Shown: positions 23,483 through 33,263, counted from the first letter of the stretch. The stretch: 64,000 bases of DNA from Nitrospirota bacterium (GCA_040757595.1 JBFLWP010000003.1:102773-166772); one strand, 5' to 3'. The notes: generated from the letters alone by a model not told the origin. Translations and numbers: made by a program.

Positions 23483-26062
23483 GTGGGCACCCTTCTCTCC
23501 CGCCAACGGTTGGCCGAATGGACGATCGGGGGACTGCTCTCCCTCCTGGTCCTCGTCGGCTACTTCGCGGACTGGCCCCTCATCCACCGTCTCGACACCC
23601 TGACCTACGACCTGCTGGCGCCGTTGCGGGCCCACGGCCAGCCGTCCGACCAGATCGTGATCGTGGGGGTGGACGACGACAGCCTGACCCGCATCGGCCG
23701 CTGGCCCTGGCCCCGCACGACGATCGGCGAGCTCGTCGACATCCTGCGGGAGAGCGGGGCGAAGGTGATCGGCCTGGCCCTCCCCCTGTCCGAGCCGGAT
23801 CAGAGCCAGGGGTTGCAGGAGATTCGCGCGATCCGGCGCGAGCTGGCGGTGCAGGCGGAGGCGCTGGCGACGGACCTTGCCGCTGCGCCCAAGCCGGCGG
23901 ACGCCGACCTGCGGCTCCAGGAGGTCTACGCGGGGTTGCTGCACGATCTCGGCGAGGTGGAGATCCGGTTGGATCACGACACCAAGCTGGCTGAAGCCCT
24001 GGCCCGGACCCCGCAGGCCGTCCTGCCGGTCGCCTTCGAGCTCGGCCCGCCGCTGGGAGCCGAGACCGAGGAGCCGACCGGGCCGATCCTGGCCAGCGCC
24101 ACCAGCCTCGTCGAGAATCCCGGCGACCGGCTGCTCTTTCCGCCCGTCGAGGCCCGGAAGCTGATCCCGCCCCTCCCCGCCTTCCAGCACGAGAGGCTGG
24201 CCTCCGGCCACCTGGCCCTCCGCCCGGACGGGGACGGGGTCCTGCGCCGGGACCTGCTGCTCGTGGAGTACCGCGGCCGCTTCTACCCCTCGCTGGCGTT
24301 GCGCACCGTGACCGCCTTCCTCGACCAGCCGGCCGACCAGGTGCGCGTCCAGTTGGGCAGCCGGGTCTCGGTCGGGGCCGTGCCGATTCCCACCGATCTC
24401 TCGCTCCGGCTGCCGGTCAGCTTCAACGGGCCGGCCGGCACCTTCAAGACCGTTCCGGCCCATGCGGTCCTCACCGGCGAGGCGCTGCCGGCCACGTTCC
24501 GCGGGAAGCTCGTGCTCGTGGGCCTCCTGGCCGGCGGGGCGGCGGACCGTCACGCAACGCCCGTGGCGCAAGCCGTTCCCGGCGTCGAGGTCGTGGCCAA
24601 CGTGGCCCAGAACATCCTCGCGCAGAACTTCCTCTCCGTCCCGGACTGGGCGCCCATGTGCGAGCTGGGGACGCTCGTGCTCGTCGGAGCCTTTCTGGTC
24701 GCGGGCCTGCCGCGCCTGACCATGAGACTCGCGGGGCTCGCGGTGCTCGTGACGTTGATCGCGCTGGCCGCCTTCGCCTCGTTTCTGTACGTCTCCTCCG
24801 GCTCCGTGCTCTCAGTCGCCCCGGCCGGCCTGCTGCTCGTGGCGGGCTACCTCGTGGTCGGAGCCAAGCGGTTCTTCCTGACCGAGCAGCGGCAGGAGCT
24901 GGCTGAAGCGGACTCGATCGAGACCAACAAGATGCTGGGACTCTCGTTCCAGGGCCAAGGGATGCTGGACCTGGCCTTTGAGAAGTTCCGCAGGTGCCCG
25001 CTGGACGGGTCCGTGAAGGGATTGCTCTACAACCTGGGGCTGGACTTCGAGCGGAAGCGGATGTTCAACAAGGCGGTCGCTGTCTACGAGCACATCCAGA
25101 CCGAGGACCGGTCCTACAAGGACGTGGGGAAGCGGATCGCACGGTTGAAGGAAGTCGGGGAAACGCTGATCTTCGGCGCCGGCGGGCTCAAAAAGGCCGG
25201 GCCGGAGGGCACGGTGCTGGTGGAAAGCGCGGGGATCAGGCCGACGCTGGGCCGCTACGAGGTCGTCAAGGAGCTGGGCCGCGGCGCGATGGGTGTGGTC
25301 TATCTGGGCAAGGACCCCAAAATCCAGCGGTCCGTGGCCATCAAGACGATGCGGCTGGACGAGGTGGACCAGGATCAGGTCGCGGGGGTGAAGGAGCGGT
25401 TCTTCCGCGAGGCGGAATCGGCCGGCCGCCTGTCCCACCCCAACATCGTCACGATCTTCGACGCGGGTGAGGAGCAGGAGCTCGGCTACATCGCGATGGA
25501 GGTGCTGGACGGCACGGACCTCAAGGATCGCTGCCGGAAGGACAACCTCCTGCCCGTGCCGCAGGTGCTGGAGCTCGTGGCGACCGTGGCGGACGCGCTT
25601 GACTACGCCCACCGGCAGGGCATCGTGCACCGGGACATCAAGCCGGCCAACATCATGTTGATGAAGGACGGGACCGTGAAGGTGACCGACTTCGGCATCG
25701 CGCGGATCGCGGCCTCGTCCAAGACCCAGACCGGCGTCGTGCTCGGCACGCCCAGCTACATGTCGCCCGAGCAGGTGGCCGGCACCAAGGTGGACGGGCG
25801 CTCGGACCTTTTCTCGCTGGGGGTGGTGCTCTTCGAGTTGCTGACCGGCGAGAAGCCGTTCCAGGCCGAGAGCGTGGCGACCCTCCTGTTCCAGATCGCC
25901 AACCAGCCCCACCCGACTCCGAATCAGGTCCGGGCCGAGCTCCCGTCCTGCTGTCAGGCCGTGGTGGACCGGGCGCTGCAGAAGGACGCGGCGCAGCGGT
26001 ACCAGCGGGGGAAGGACATGGCGCGGGACCTGCGGGCCTGCCTGCAGACGCTCGCCGGGTGA
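23483..26062 (+). CDS. CHASE2-domain serine/threonine protein kinase
   Basis: 859 residues. An N-terminal membrane helix (about 13-28) precedes an extracytoplasmic CHASE2 sensor (about 30-385, with VGVDDDSLTRIGRWPWPR). Two or three transmembrane helices follow (about 390-460), then a TPR-like helical segment (FQGQGMLDLAFEKFRR... AVAVYEHI). The Hanks-type kinase domain starts at about 592: glycine loop LGRGAMGVVYLG, catalytic Lys in VAIKTM, HRDIKPAN loop, DFGIAR and SPEQVAG. All catalytic residues are present, so an active kinase is expected. It is followed by its likely phosphatase and an FHA protein. The GTG at 23483 has GAGGGAG very close (2 nt), so a downstream start is possible. Confidence 0.9.
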   Translation: MGTLLSRQRLAEWTIGGLLSLLVLVGYFADWPLIHRLDTLTYDLLAPLRAHGQPSDQIVIVGVDDDSLTRIGRWPWPRTTIGELVDILRESGAKVIGLALPLSEPDQSQGLQEIRAIRRELAVQAEALATDLAAAPKPADADLRLQEVYAGLLHDLGEVEIRLDHDTKLAEALARTPQAVLPVAFELGPPLGAETEEPTGPILASATSLVENPGDRLLFPPVEARKLIPPLPAFQHERLASGHLALRPDGDGVLRRDLLLVEYRGRFYPSLALRTVTAFLDQPADQVRVQLGSRVSVGAVPIPTDLSLRLPVSFNGPAGTFKTVPAHAVLTGEALPATFRGKLVLVGLLAGGAADRHATPVAQAVPGVEVVANVAQNILAQNFLSVPDWAPMCELGTLVLVGAFLVAGLPRLTMRLAGLAVLVTLIALAAFASFLYVSSGSVLSVAPAGLLLVAGYLVVGAKRFFLTEQRQELAEADSIETNKMLGLSFQGQGMLDLAFEKFRRCPLDGSVKGLLYNLGLDFERKRMFNKAVAVYEHIQTEDRSYKDVGKRIARLKEVGETLIFGAGGLKKAGPEGTVLVESAGIRPTLGRYEVVKELGRGAMGVVYLGKDPKIQRSVAIKTMRLDEVDQDQVAGVKERFFREAESAGRLSHPNIVTIFDAGEEQELGYIAMEVLDGTDLKDRCRKDNLLPVPQVLELVATVADALDYAHRQGIVHRDIKPANIMLMKDGTVKVTDFGIARIAASSKTQTGVVLGTPSYMSPEQVAGTKVDGRSDLFSLGVVLFELLTGEKPFQAESVATLLFQIANQPHPTPNQVRAELPSCCQAVVDRALQKDAAQRYQRGKDMARDLRACLQTLAG

Positions 26063-26080
26063 TTGACGGGAGCCATGACG

Positions 26081-26902
26081 ATGGACATCGCGTTCGGGGC
26101 CAGGACCGACGTCGGGCTCAAGCGGGCCCACAACGAGGACAGTTTTTGCGCAGACCCGGGGCTGGGCCTGTTCGTCGTCTGTGACGGGATGGGGGGGCAA
26201 AACGCCGGGGAGGTGGCCAGCCACCTGGCGGTGGAGGTCATCCAGAAACACCTGTTGGAGGCGCGGGACGGGGTCGGTCGCCCCGTGATCGGCCAGTACG
26301 ACGATCGCTTCTCCCCCAGGACGAACCGGCTGGCCAGCGCGATCCGGCTCGCCAACCAAATCATTCACGGAGCCGCGCAGATCAAGCCGGAGCAGGCCGG
26401 CATGGGCACGACGGTCGTCTCCGCCCTGATCACGAATCAAGTCCTCTCGGTCGCGCACGTGGGCGACAGCCGCCTCTACCTGGTCCGGGGCGACAGCCTG
26501 GAGCCGCTGACCGCCGACCATTCGCTGGTGGCCGAGCAGGTGCGGCGCGGCCTGCTCACCGAGGAGGAGGCGGAGCTGTCTCCCCAGCGCAATATCGTGA
26601 CGAGGGCCCTGGGCGTCGAGGAATCGGTCGAGGTCGATCTGGACGAGCTCCCGTTGATGCAGGGCGACCGGCTGCTCCTCTGCTCGGACGGCTTGACGCG
26701 GGGAGTCAAATCGGGTGATATCATGAATGTCCTCCGGGGCGAGGGGGATCCGCAGGCGGCCTGCGACGAGTTGGTGCGCCTGGCGAACGGGGCGGGCGGA
26801 GAGGACAACACGACGGTGGTTCTGGTGGCTTTGCGGACTTCGTCCCGCGGTCGGATCTGGACGACGATTCGCCGTCGGTGGGCCGCGATGTGGTCATCGT
26901 AG
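26081..26902 (+). CDS. PP2C-type Ser/Thr protein phosphatase (Stp1-like)
   Basis: 273 residues. PP2C metal-binding motifs are intact: GLKRAHNEDSF (start), VVCDGMGGQNAGE, GMGTTVV, AHVGDSRLYLV, LLCSDGLT and GGEDNTTVVLV. It is expected to dephosphorylate targets of the adjacent kinase in the cytoplasm. The C-terminal tail (RGRIWTTIRRRWAAMW) is basic and aromatic and could associate with the membrane. ATG 26081 lies 8 nt after GGGAG; ATG 26075 is an alternative. Operon with the kinase (18 nt gap) and the FHA protein (14 nt gap). Confidence 0.92.
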   Translation: MDIAFGARTDVGLKRAHNEDSFCADPGLGLFVVCDGMGGQNAGEVASHLAVEVIQKHLLEARDGVGRPVIGQYDDRFSPRTNRLASAIRLANQIIHGAAQIKPEQAGMGTTVVSALITNQVLSVAHVGDSRLYLVRGDSLEPLTADHSLVAEQVRRGLLTEEEAELSPQRNIVTRALGVEESVEVDLDELPLMQGDRLLLCSDGLTRGVKSGDIMNVLRGEGDPQAACDELVRLANGAGGEDNTTVVLVALRTSSRGRIWTTIRRRWAAMWSS

Positions 26903-26916
26903 GCTTGGAGAGCGGT

Positions 26917-27627
26917 ATGCCGAAGATCTTCCTCAAATTCAACGAGGCCGTGCTCAAGGAGATTCAGCTCGACCGGCCGCAGCTCACGATCGGCCGGAAG
27001 CCGGACAACGACCTGGTCATCGACAACCCGGCGGTGTCGGGGCACCACGCGCGCATCGTCCAGGAGGAGGGCGCCTACGTCATCGAAGACCTGGGCAGCA
27101 CGAACGGCACGTTCGTCAACGACAAGCGGATCGAGAAGCGGCCGTTGCAGGACCATGACCGGGTGCTCATCGGCAAGCACCTGCTCCTGTACCAGGACGA
27201 AGCCAGGGCCGCGCCGCCCCCCTCGCCGCCCAAGGCCTTCGACTCGGACAAGACCGTGATCCTGGATACGCAGAAGCAACGGGAGCTGTTGAAGGCCGAG
27301 CAGGCAACGGCTCCCGCCAAGCCGAGGGAAAAGGTCGGCGTGCTGCAGGTGGTCTCCGGACAGACGGATCGCAAGGAATACCAGCTCACCGGGCGCCTGG
27401 CGATCATCGGCTCCCAGGACGGGGCGACGGTCCGGCTCACCGGCTGGTTCGCCCCCAAGGTGGCGGCCTTGATCGGGCGGCGCAGCGACAGCTACAACGT
27501 CAGCATGTCGGAAGAGGGCAAGAAGATCCTGCTCAACGGCACCCCGGTCCAGGGCCGCAGCGACCTCAAGGATGGAGACCTGCTGGAGGTCGCCGGCGTC
27601 AAGATGTACTTCTATCTGAAGGATTAG
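26917..27627 (+). CDS. FHA domain protein with second FHA-like domain
   Basis: 236 residues. Residues 5-95 are a canonical FHA phosphothreonine-binding domain (TIGRKPDNDLVIDNPAVSGHHARI; LGSTNGTFVN). A proline/alanine linker of about 45 residues contains a Thr in DSDKTVILDT, which resembles a phosphorylatable Thr motif. Residues 142-236 look like a second, diverged FHA-type sandwich (LAIIGSQDGATVRL...LLNGTPVQGRSDLKDGDLLEV). It is the likely phospho-dependent adaptor of the kinase/phosphatase pair. ATG 26917 with GGAG at 6 nt. Confidence 0.9.
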   Translation: MPKIFLKFNEAVLKEIQLDRPQLTIGRKPDNDLVIDNPAVSGHHARIVQEEGAYVIEDLGSTNGTFVNDKRIEKRPLQDHDRVLIGKHLLLYQDEARAAPPPSPPKAFDSDKTVILDTQKQRELLKAEQATAPAKPREKVGVLQVVSGQTDRKEYQLTGRLAIIGSQDGATVRLTGWFAPKVAALIGRRSDSYNVSMSEEGKKILLNGTPVQGRSDLKDGDLLEVAGVKMYFYLKD

Positions 27628-27660
27628 TCCGACGCACGACTCCCCCGCACCCGTTCCCCC

Positions 27661-27969
27661 ATGAAGGAAACATTCCAGACGCCCCTCGTCCTCGCCGCGC
27701 TGACCCTGCTCGTCGGCTGCGGAACGCCCATGATGATGCCCTACCTGGAATCAGCCAGGGGGCAGGCGACGCAGGAGGAGGTGAAGGAACGGTTCGGCGC
27801 GCCGGTCAAGGAAGCGAGACTGGAGAACGGGACCACCCTCTGGACCTACCGCCATCTCAGCTACAACCCCGACCCGCCCTTCGGCGTCGAGTCCTGCGTG
27901 GACTACACCCTGACGTTCGACGCCAAGCACGTCCTGCGTGAGTGGACGGCGAAAGAGGGCAACTGCTGA
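27661..27969 (+). CDS. Small lipoprotein, BamE/SmpA-like (102 aa)
   Basis: Signal peptide with lipobox LLVGC (Cys about 20). The mature part contains 'ATQEEVKERFGAPVKEARLENGTTLWTYRH', the beta-alpha motif of SmpA/OmlA-like outer-membrane lipoproteins, in which Q/T-x-x-x-V-x-x-x-F/L-G-x-P is conserved. It is too divergent to call BamE. The gene ends 3 nt before the convergent ankyrin-repeat gene. Confidence 0.72.
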   Translation: MKETFQTPLVLAALTLLVGCGTPMMMPYLESARGQATQEEVKERFGAPVKEARLENGTTLWTYRHLSYNPDPPFGVESCVDYTLTFDAKHVLREWTAKEGNC

Positions 27970-27972
27970 TCG

Positions 27973-28497
27973 TCAGTTGGGGACCGATGCGGCAGGCGCG
28001 CCGCTCGGAGCCAGCTTCTTGAGCGTCTCCACGGCTGGGCCATGCTCCAGGCTCTCGGCCACGGCCAGAGGGGTGGGGGTGTACCAGTTCGACGCCGAGA
28101 CGAGGGCGCCCTTCTCCACCAGCAGTTGGATGACCTCTGGGTCGCCCTTGTAGGCGGCGGCGTGGAGGGGGGTCCAGCCGGTCAGGTCGGAGGCGTTGAC
28201 GTCCGCTCCCTTGTCCAGCAGGGCGCGGACCGTGTCGAGATGGCCGTGCGCCGCGGCCAGGGTCAGCGCACGGGTGCCGACGAGGGGCACGGCGGCATTG
28301 ACGTCGGTGCCCTCGCCGAGTGCATCGAGGACCGCCTTCGTGTCGCCGCTCCCGGCGGCGGTCAGCAGCGAGAAGAGGCAGCCGGACAAGAAGAGCGGCA
28401 AGGAAAGGCCAGCGAGAGCCAATCCTCCCCGTGCGACCCTCCCTCTCTTGGAGGGGCGGAGCCGACGTGCCGACGATGTCCGGATTCGGATGTCCAA
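27973..28497 (-). CDS. Ankyrin-repeat lipoprotein (174 aa)
   Basis: A basic n-region and hydrophobic core end in LFLSGC, a good lipobox. Three to four ankyrin repeats follow: DTKAVLDALGEGTDVNAA, 'GTRALTLAAAHGHLDTVRALLDKGADVNA' and 'GWTPLHAAAYKGDPEVIQLLVEKGA', with the canonical TPLHAAA and GADVNA signatures. The start is uncertain: the open frame begins at a TTG (28497) and gives an unusually long, Arg-rich n-region. A periplasmic protein-binding role is inferred. Confidence 0.75.
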   Translation of the reverse strand: MDIRIRTSSARRLRPSKRGRVARGGLALAGLSLPLFLSGCLFSLLTAAGSGDTKAVLDALGEGTDVNAAVPLVGTRALTLAAAHGHLDTVRALLDKGADVNASDLTGWTPLHAAAYKGDPEVIQLLVEKGALVSASNWYTPTPLAVAESLEHGPAVETLKKLAPSGAPAASVPN

Positions 28498-28526
28498 CTG
28501 GCCTGTGGCGCTTGCCCGAGAAAGGT

Positions 28527-28603
<77 letters not shown>

Positions 28604-28608
28604 GCCGG

Positions 28609-28638
28609 ATACTATCAACGAGACCTAAACGAAGTCAA
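28609..28638 (-). promoter_or_regulatory. Promoter of the initiator tRNA gene
   Basis: On the minus strand TTGACT (28638-28633) and TAGTAT (28614-28609) are separated by 18 nt. Transcription would start at or within a few bases of the tRNA 5' end at 28603. Confidence 0.7.
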
Positions 28639-28654
28639 GGTGAGGACAAGGCCT

Positions 28655-30862
28655 TCATTGAGTTGAGCGGCCGACGAGCGTTTCACGAACCTTTTTGAGG
28701 ATCGCGGCCGGCGTGAACGGTTTCTGGAGAAAGGCCGTCGCTTGATCGAGGATGCCGTGATGCCCGATCGCGTCGTCCGTGTAGCCGGAAATGAAGAGGA
28801 CCTTGGCCTCGGGTCGAACGACCTCGAACCGTTGGGCCAGTTCCCGGCCGCTCATCCCCGGCATCACGACGTCGGTGATCAGCAGGTGAATCGGCCCGGC
28901 GCACCGCTCGCTGATGGCCATCGCCTCGAAGCCGTTCGCGGCTTCCAGCACGGTGTATCCGCTCTCCTCGAGGACCTCGCGGGCGAGCGTCCGCACTCCG
29001 TCCTCGTCTTCCACCAGGAGGACCGTTTCCAACCCGCTCGGGGCTTCTTCGATCTCCGGGCCGGAGGAGAATGTGGCGGGAGTCCCCTCGGCTCTCGGCA
29101 AGTAGATGGTGAAAGTCGAGCCCTGCCCCGGCGCACTCGTGACGACGATGCCCCCGTTGCTCTGCCTGACGATGCCGTAGACGGTGGCAAGTCCCATCCC
29201 GGTCCCCTTGCCGGGCCCTTTCGTGGTGAAGAACGGCTCGAAGAGGCGGGCCTGGGTCTCGGGACTCATCCCGCACCCGGTGTCGCTCACCGCCAGCTTG
29301 ACGTAGGGGCCCGGCGGCATGGAGCCGTGCGGATGGTCGTAACGCGCGTCCAACTCGACGTTGTCGGTGTGGATGGTCAGTTGACCGCCCTGTTCCATGG
29401 CATCACGGGCGTTCAGCGCCAGGTTCAGGATCACCTGTTCAAGCTGCCCCGGGTCGGCCTGCACCAGCCAAAGCTCGGGGCACAGCGAAGAGACCATCTT
29501 GATGTGCTCCCCGATCAGCCGGCGGAGCATCGTTTCCATGTTGGTCACCAGGAGGTTCAGGTCCAGGACCTTCGGCTGCAGGACCTGCTTGCGGCTGAAG
29601 GCCAGCAACTGGTTCGTCAGCGACGTGGCCCGTTCGGCCGCCTGCCGGATTTGCTCCGCGCTCCTGCGCAGCGGGTCTTTCGGGATCAGTTTGCGGAGGA
29701 GCGTCTCGCTGTAGCCGATGATGACCGTCAACAGGTTGTTGAAGTCGTGGGCGATCCCCCCGGCGAGCTTTCCGACCGCCTCCATCTTTTGCGCCTGGCG
29801 TAGGCTTTCCTCGCTCAGCCGCAGCGACTCCTCGGCTTGCCGGCGCTCGATGGCGACCTTGGCGATGTGCACGGCCGCCTCGACCAGTTGGAGGTCGTCG
29901 GAGGCCGGCTTGCGCGGCTCCCGGTAGTACATCGCGAAGGTCCCCAGCACCTGGCCGTTGGTGGCCAGGATGGGCTTGGACCAACAGGCCCGCAGTCCGT
30001 GCCGGAGGGGAAGCTCACGATGCTTGGCCCACAGGGGATCGGTTGCGATGTCCTCGACGATCACCGTTTCTCCCAGAAAGGCCGCGGTCCCGCAGGAGCC
30101 GACGGTCGGCCCGATCGCGATGCCGTCAATGGCTCGGCAGTAGTCGCCTGGCAGGCTCGGAGCCGCCCCGTGCCGGAGATGCCGCCCGCTCTTGTCCAGC
30201 AACAGGATCGAGCAGAGCATCGAGGGGAACTGTTCCTCGACGCTGCGGACCAGGGCTTCCAACACGACGTGGAGCGGATGGCCCGCCGCGAGCAGTTCCA
30301 GCACCCGGTTCTGGCGGAGCCGCAGCTCCTCGGCGCGCCTGCGCTCGGTGATGTTGCGCACGATGACCAGGATCTGCTCGCCCCGCAGCGGAACGAGCCG
30401 GGCCTCGTAAAACTCGTTCCGTCCGTAGACCACCAGGGCGTACTCCAGGCTCAGGATCGAGCCCCCCCTTTTACGCAGCCGGGCGAGGGCGTCCTCGAAG
30501 CGGCTGCCGATGTCCCCCAGAGGGACGTCCTGGATCCGCTTGCCTAGCAATCGCTCGGGAGGGAGGTAAAAGTCTGCCACGCTCCCGGCCTTGTACTCGA
30601 GGATCGTGCCGGCTGCGTCCAGCCGGAAGAAGATGTCCGGAAAGGCCTGGACGATCGCGCGCAGCTCTGAATTCGACTGGAGCAGCTCCTGGGAGCTCAG
30701 GTCCAGGGAGCGCTCGAGCATGCTCCGGTCGGCGTCGGCTTCCCGATAGGCCTTGTCCACCGCCTCCACGAAGGGCCGCCATTCGGGCGGCACCGAGTCG
30801 AGGCTTCCGAAGAACCGCTTCAATTGGCGCTTCAGCAGGCTGTGGTAGGGCAGCATGGTCAT
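28655..30862 (-). CDS. Hybrid sensor histidine kinase (PAS-GAF-HisKA-HATPase-REC)
   Basis: 735 residues, no membrane helices. A helical start is followed by a PAS domain (about 65-190, '[21 protein letters not shown]'), a GAF domain (about 195-350, [17 protein letters not shown]), HisKA with the phospho-acceptor His in [18 protein letters not shown], and HATPase_c with [13 protein letters not shown]. The C-terminal receiver domain has its phospho-acceptor Asp in [13 protein letters not shown]. The kinase has no separate output regulator nearby, so phosphate may flow to its own REC. Its ATG overlaps the FIST gene stop (ATGA), so FIST and the kinase are made together, suggesting that FIST is the sensor partner. 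Confidence 0.92.
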   Translation of the reverse strand: MTMLPYHSLLKRQLKRFFGSLDSVPPEWRPFVEAVDKAYREADADRSMLERSLDLSSQELLQSNSELRAIVQAFPDIFFRLDAAGTILEYKAGSVADFYLPPERLLGKRIQDVPLGDIGSRFEDALARLRKRGGSILSLEYALVVYGRNEFYEARLVPLRGEQILVIVRNITERRRAEELRLRQNRVLELLAAGHPLHVVLEALVRSVEEQFPSMLCSILLLDKSGRHLRHGAAPSLPGDYCRAIDGIAIGPTVGSCGTAAFLGETVIVEDIATDPLWAKHRELPLRHGLRACWSKPILATNGQVLGTFAMYYREPRKPASDDLQLVEAAVHIAKVAIERRQAEESLRLSEESLRQAQKMEAVGKLAGGIAHDFNNLLTVIIGYSETLLRKLIPKDPLRRSAEQIRQAAERATSLTNQLLAFSRKQVLQPKVLDLNLLVTNMETMLRRLIGEHIKMVSSLCPELWLVQADPGQLEQVILNLALNARDAMEQGGQLTIHTDNVELDARYDHPHGSMPPGPYVKLAVSDTGCGMSPETQARLFEPFFTTKGPGKGTGMGLATVYGIVRQSNGGIVVTSAPGQGSTFTIYLPRAEGTPATFSSGPEIEEAPSGLETVLLVEDEDGVRTLAREVLEESGYTVLEAANGFEAMAISERCAGPIHLLITDVVMPGMSGRELAQRFEVVRPEAKVLFISGYTDDAIGHHGILDQATAFLQKPFTPAAILKKVRETLVGRSTQ

Positions 30863-31998
30863 TGCTCGGCCAACGCGGTGATGGTCATGGTCTGGTTGTG
30901 CAGCTCGCAACGGGCGCTCGGATTGAACGGCGAGATTTCCCCGTAAGAGTAAAAGCCGGTCAGCACCGTGTGGCGCCCCAGCACGTCGCGGACCCCTTCC
31001 ACCTCCTCTTCGATCCGCTGCTTCAGGACCAGTTTCCGTCCGACGCAGCTGATCAGAACAGCCAGCTCGGGCGACATCGTCCCCAAGGACTGGGCGCTGG
31101 TCCTTGCGGCTCCGATGGCCCCGTCGATCAGTCGGTCGAAGTTGGCCTTCATGAGCCGCACGTAAGCCCCTTCGGGGACGTCGCCTGCGAACGTCATGCT
31201 CTGGTTCGATTCGTCGACCGAGAGAATGGTGCGCACGACCCCGGTCTCTCCCCCGCCGATCCGCAGGCTCAGGGGAAACAGGAGCCCGGTGGCCGGAAGG
31301 CCATCTGCATGCTCGCCGAGATACGTCTTGTAGAGGCCGAGGGCCGATTTGCCGTCCACTTCATAAAGAACGTTCCCCTTCGATCGAGTGATCAGCCGCT
31401 CGGGTCCGAAGGGGTCCCAGCCTCCAAGGGAGCCATACCCGACTTTGAGCCGGTCTCCGTAGAGTCCAAGGACCGCGATGATGTGAGGCCGCGGAAGGTC
31501 GTCCCACACGACGAAGGTCTCGCGGAAGCTGGCCCCGTCCCCGGAGAGGCCGCCCGTCACCGTGACGTGCTCGGGCAGGTGTTGGGTCAGTCCCTTGACC
31601 AGCTCGCTGCCGTTGATCTTGAGCCCCTCGGAGAGCACGAGCACATGGGCGAGACCCCGGTGGTCGAGCGATTCCGCGAGATGCTTGCCCGCCGAGAAGC
31701 TGCTCTCCTCGTGTTCGATGCTGATCCGTGCGCCCTTGAGCCAGGTGTGCTCGAAATGGACCGCCGTGAGCACCAGCGAGTCGTCGAAGACATGCGTGCC
31801 GCAGATCTCGCCCGCGGTGGAGCAACCGAGGAGATGGGCGTGCGGGTAGCCGCGTCGGATTTCGTCAAACAAGGTCCGGTTTTTGAGGATCGCGGAGCTT
31901 CCGAAAACGAGGACCAGTTGCACTGCGGAGCCGAGCGAACCGGGGCCGGTCGGTTCCCATCCCTTCGCAGGGGCCCAGCGGACCTGCTCGATCTTCAT
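30859..31998 (-). CDS. FIST domain signal-input protein
   Basis: 379 residues covering FIST_N (VFGSSAILKNRTLFDEIRRGYPHAHLLGCSTAGEI...) and FIST_C ('IGRKLVLKQR'-like segment, 'LTGFYSYGEISPF'). FIST domains are proposed small-ligand (possibly amino acid) sensors and usually occur with kinases or methyl-accepting domains. Here the domain is a free-standing protein coupled by a 4-nt overlap to a hybrid histidine kinase. A minus-strand sigma-70 promoter lies about 180 nt upstream. Confidence 0.9.
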   Translation of the reverse strand: MKIEQVRWAPAKGWEPTGPGSLGSAVQLVLVFGSSAILKNRTLFDEIRRGYPHAHLLGCSTAGEICGTHVFDDSLVLTAVHFEHTWLKGARISIEHEESSFSAGKHLAESLDHRGLAHVLVLSEGLKINGSELVKGLTQHLPEHVTVTGGLSGDGASFRETFVVWDDLPRPHIIAVLGLYGDRLKVGYGSLGGWDPFGPERLITRSKGNVLYEVDGKSALGLYKTYLGEHADGLPATGLLFPLSLRIGGGETGVVRTILSVDESNQSMTFAGDVPEGAYVRLMKANFDRLIDGAIGAARTSAQSLGTMSPELAVLISCVGRKLVLKQRIEEEVEGVRDVLGRHTVLTGFYSYGEISPFNPSARCELHNQTMTITALAEQ

Positions 31999-32271
31999 GC
32001 GCCCCCCCGAACTCGGGCGGGTGCGGGGGCGAGGTTAACGAGGCTCGGCCGGTTGGGGACGACAGGGGGAGGGGCGAGGAAGGGGGCGAATCCCGTCAGC
32101 CAGGAAGAATGGAAAGCCATTGGATCCCTACCTCTGAAGCGATGAGGCCGATGATCCAGGAGACGGTAAAAGAGGGGGGAAGCCTAGTGGATTTTCACAG
32201 TGCTGTCAAGGGTGCGCTCTCTGCCCGCGGCGTCGGTTGATTTCGGCCCATTGGCGTGTTAAAGCTGCGCC
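31999..32271. other. Divergent intergenic region between FIST/kinase operon and fmt
   Basis: 273 nt without a supported gene. It holds the minus-strand promoter at 32181-32209 and a long leader (about 175 nt) before the FIST start. I see no riboswitch class that I can name in the leader. A G-rich stretch follows at 32030-32090. Confidence 0.5.
32181..32209 (-). promoter_or_regulatory. Sigma-70 promoter of the FIST/histidine kinase operon
   Basis: Minus-strand TTGACA (32209-32204, perfect -35) and TAGGCT (32186-32181) are 17 nt apart. Transcription from about 32174 leaves a leader of about 175 nt before the FIST start at 31998. Confidence 0.55.
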
Positions 32272-33243
32272 ATGCGCCTCGTGTTCATGGGCACGCCGGA
32301 GTTCGCAGTCCCCTCGCTGGAAGCCCTGTTGCGGCACAGGGAGTCGGACGGGTTCGAGGTCGTCGGCGTCGTCACCCAGCCGGACCGGCCGAAGGGACGC
32401 AGACACGAAGTGGTCGCCTCCCCGGTCAAGCGGGTCTGCCTGCGCGAGGGGCTCCCGCTGCTGCAGCCGGCCAAGATGAAGGACCCGGCCTTCCTGGACG
32501 CCCTGCGGGCCTGGCGGCCCGATCTCGTCGCGGTGGCGGCGTTCGGGCGCATCCTCTCTCCGGCGATCCTCGCGATCCCTCCCAAGGGCTGCGTGAACGT
32601 GCACGCCTCCCTGCTGCCGAAGTACCGGGGGGCCGGCCCGATCCAGTGGGCCATCATCAACGGCGAGCGGGAGACCGGCATCACCACGATGCGGATGGAC
32701 GAGGGGATGGATACGGGCGCCATCCTCCTGCAGGAGATCGTGCCGATCCGGGCCGACGACACGGCCGGTTCCCTGTCGGTCCGGCTGGCCGAGGTGGGCG
32801 GAAGGCTCCTGATCGAAACGTTGCGCTGCCTGCGGGACGGCACCGTGACGCCACGCCCCCAGGACCATGCCCAGGCCACGATGGCTCCACGGCTCGAGAA
32901 GGACGACGGCCTCATCGCCTGGACGCTGGACGCCCAGGCCATCGCCAACCGCGTCCGCGGGCTGTCTCCCTGGCCCGGCGCCTTTACCTATGCGGGCAAG
33001 GATCGCTGGATCCTGTGGCAGGCCTCGGTCGCCGACGGACCTTCCGGCTCCGCGCCCCCCGGAACGATCGTGGCGGTGGAGAAGGATCGCCTCCTCGTCG
33101 CAACCGGTCGCGGGCTGCTGGCCGTCACGGAGCTCCAGCCGGCGAACAGCCGCCGCATGACGGTGACCCAGTACCTGGCCGGACATCGGCTTGCGCCGGG
33201 AGCGGTGCTCGGTGCCGCGACGGCACCGGCCCAGGCGAGCTGA
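32272..33243 (+). CDS. fmt: Methionyl-tRNA formyltransferase
   Basis: 323 residues. The formyl-folate binding and catalytic core is visible: FMGTPEFAVPSLEAL at the start, then 'NVHASLLPKYRGAGPIQWAI' with the catalytic Asn-His and SLLPxYRG motif, and a C-terminal OB domain. It formylates Met on the initiator tRNA encoded 3.7 kb away. First gene of fmt-rsmB-rpe-pheS-pheT, as in many bacteria where fmt and rsmB are adjacent. Confidence 0.97.
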   Translation: MRLVFMGTPEFAVPSLEALLRHRESDGFEVVGVVTQPDRPKGRRHEVVASPVKRVCLREGLPLLQPAKMKDPAFLDALRAWRPDLVAVAAFGRILSPAILAIPPKGCVNVHASLLPKYRGAGPIQWAIINGERETGITTMRMDEGMDTGAILLQEIVPIRADDTAGSLSVRLAEVGGRLLIETLRCLRDGTVTPRPQDHAQATMAPRLEKDDGLIAWTLDAQAIANRVRGLSPWPGAFTYAGKDRWILWQASVADGPSGSAPPGTIVAVEKDRLLVATGRGLLAVTELQPANSRRMTVTQYLAGHRLAPGAVLGAATAPAQAS

Positions 33244-33263
33244 CTCGTCGGTCCGTCCCGTCT

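Noticed and set aside
24812..26521. 569-residue minus-strand frame opposite the kinase and phosphatase
   Set aside because: It spans two genes with clear domains on the other strand and has no recognisable fold.
31999..32173. Riboswitch in the long FIST leader
   Set aside because: I looked for known aptamer cores (c-di-GMP, cobalamin, SAM, TPP) on the minus strand and saw none that I could support.
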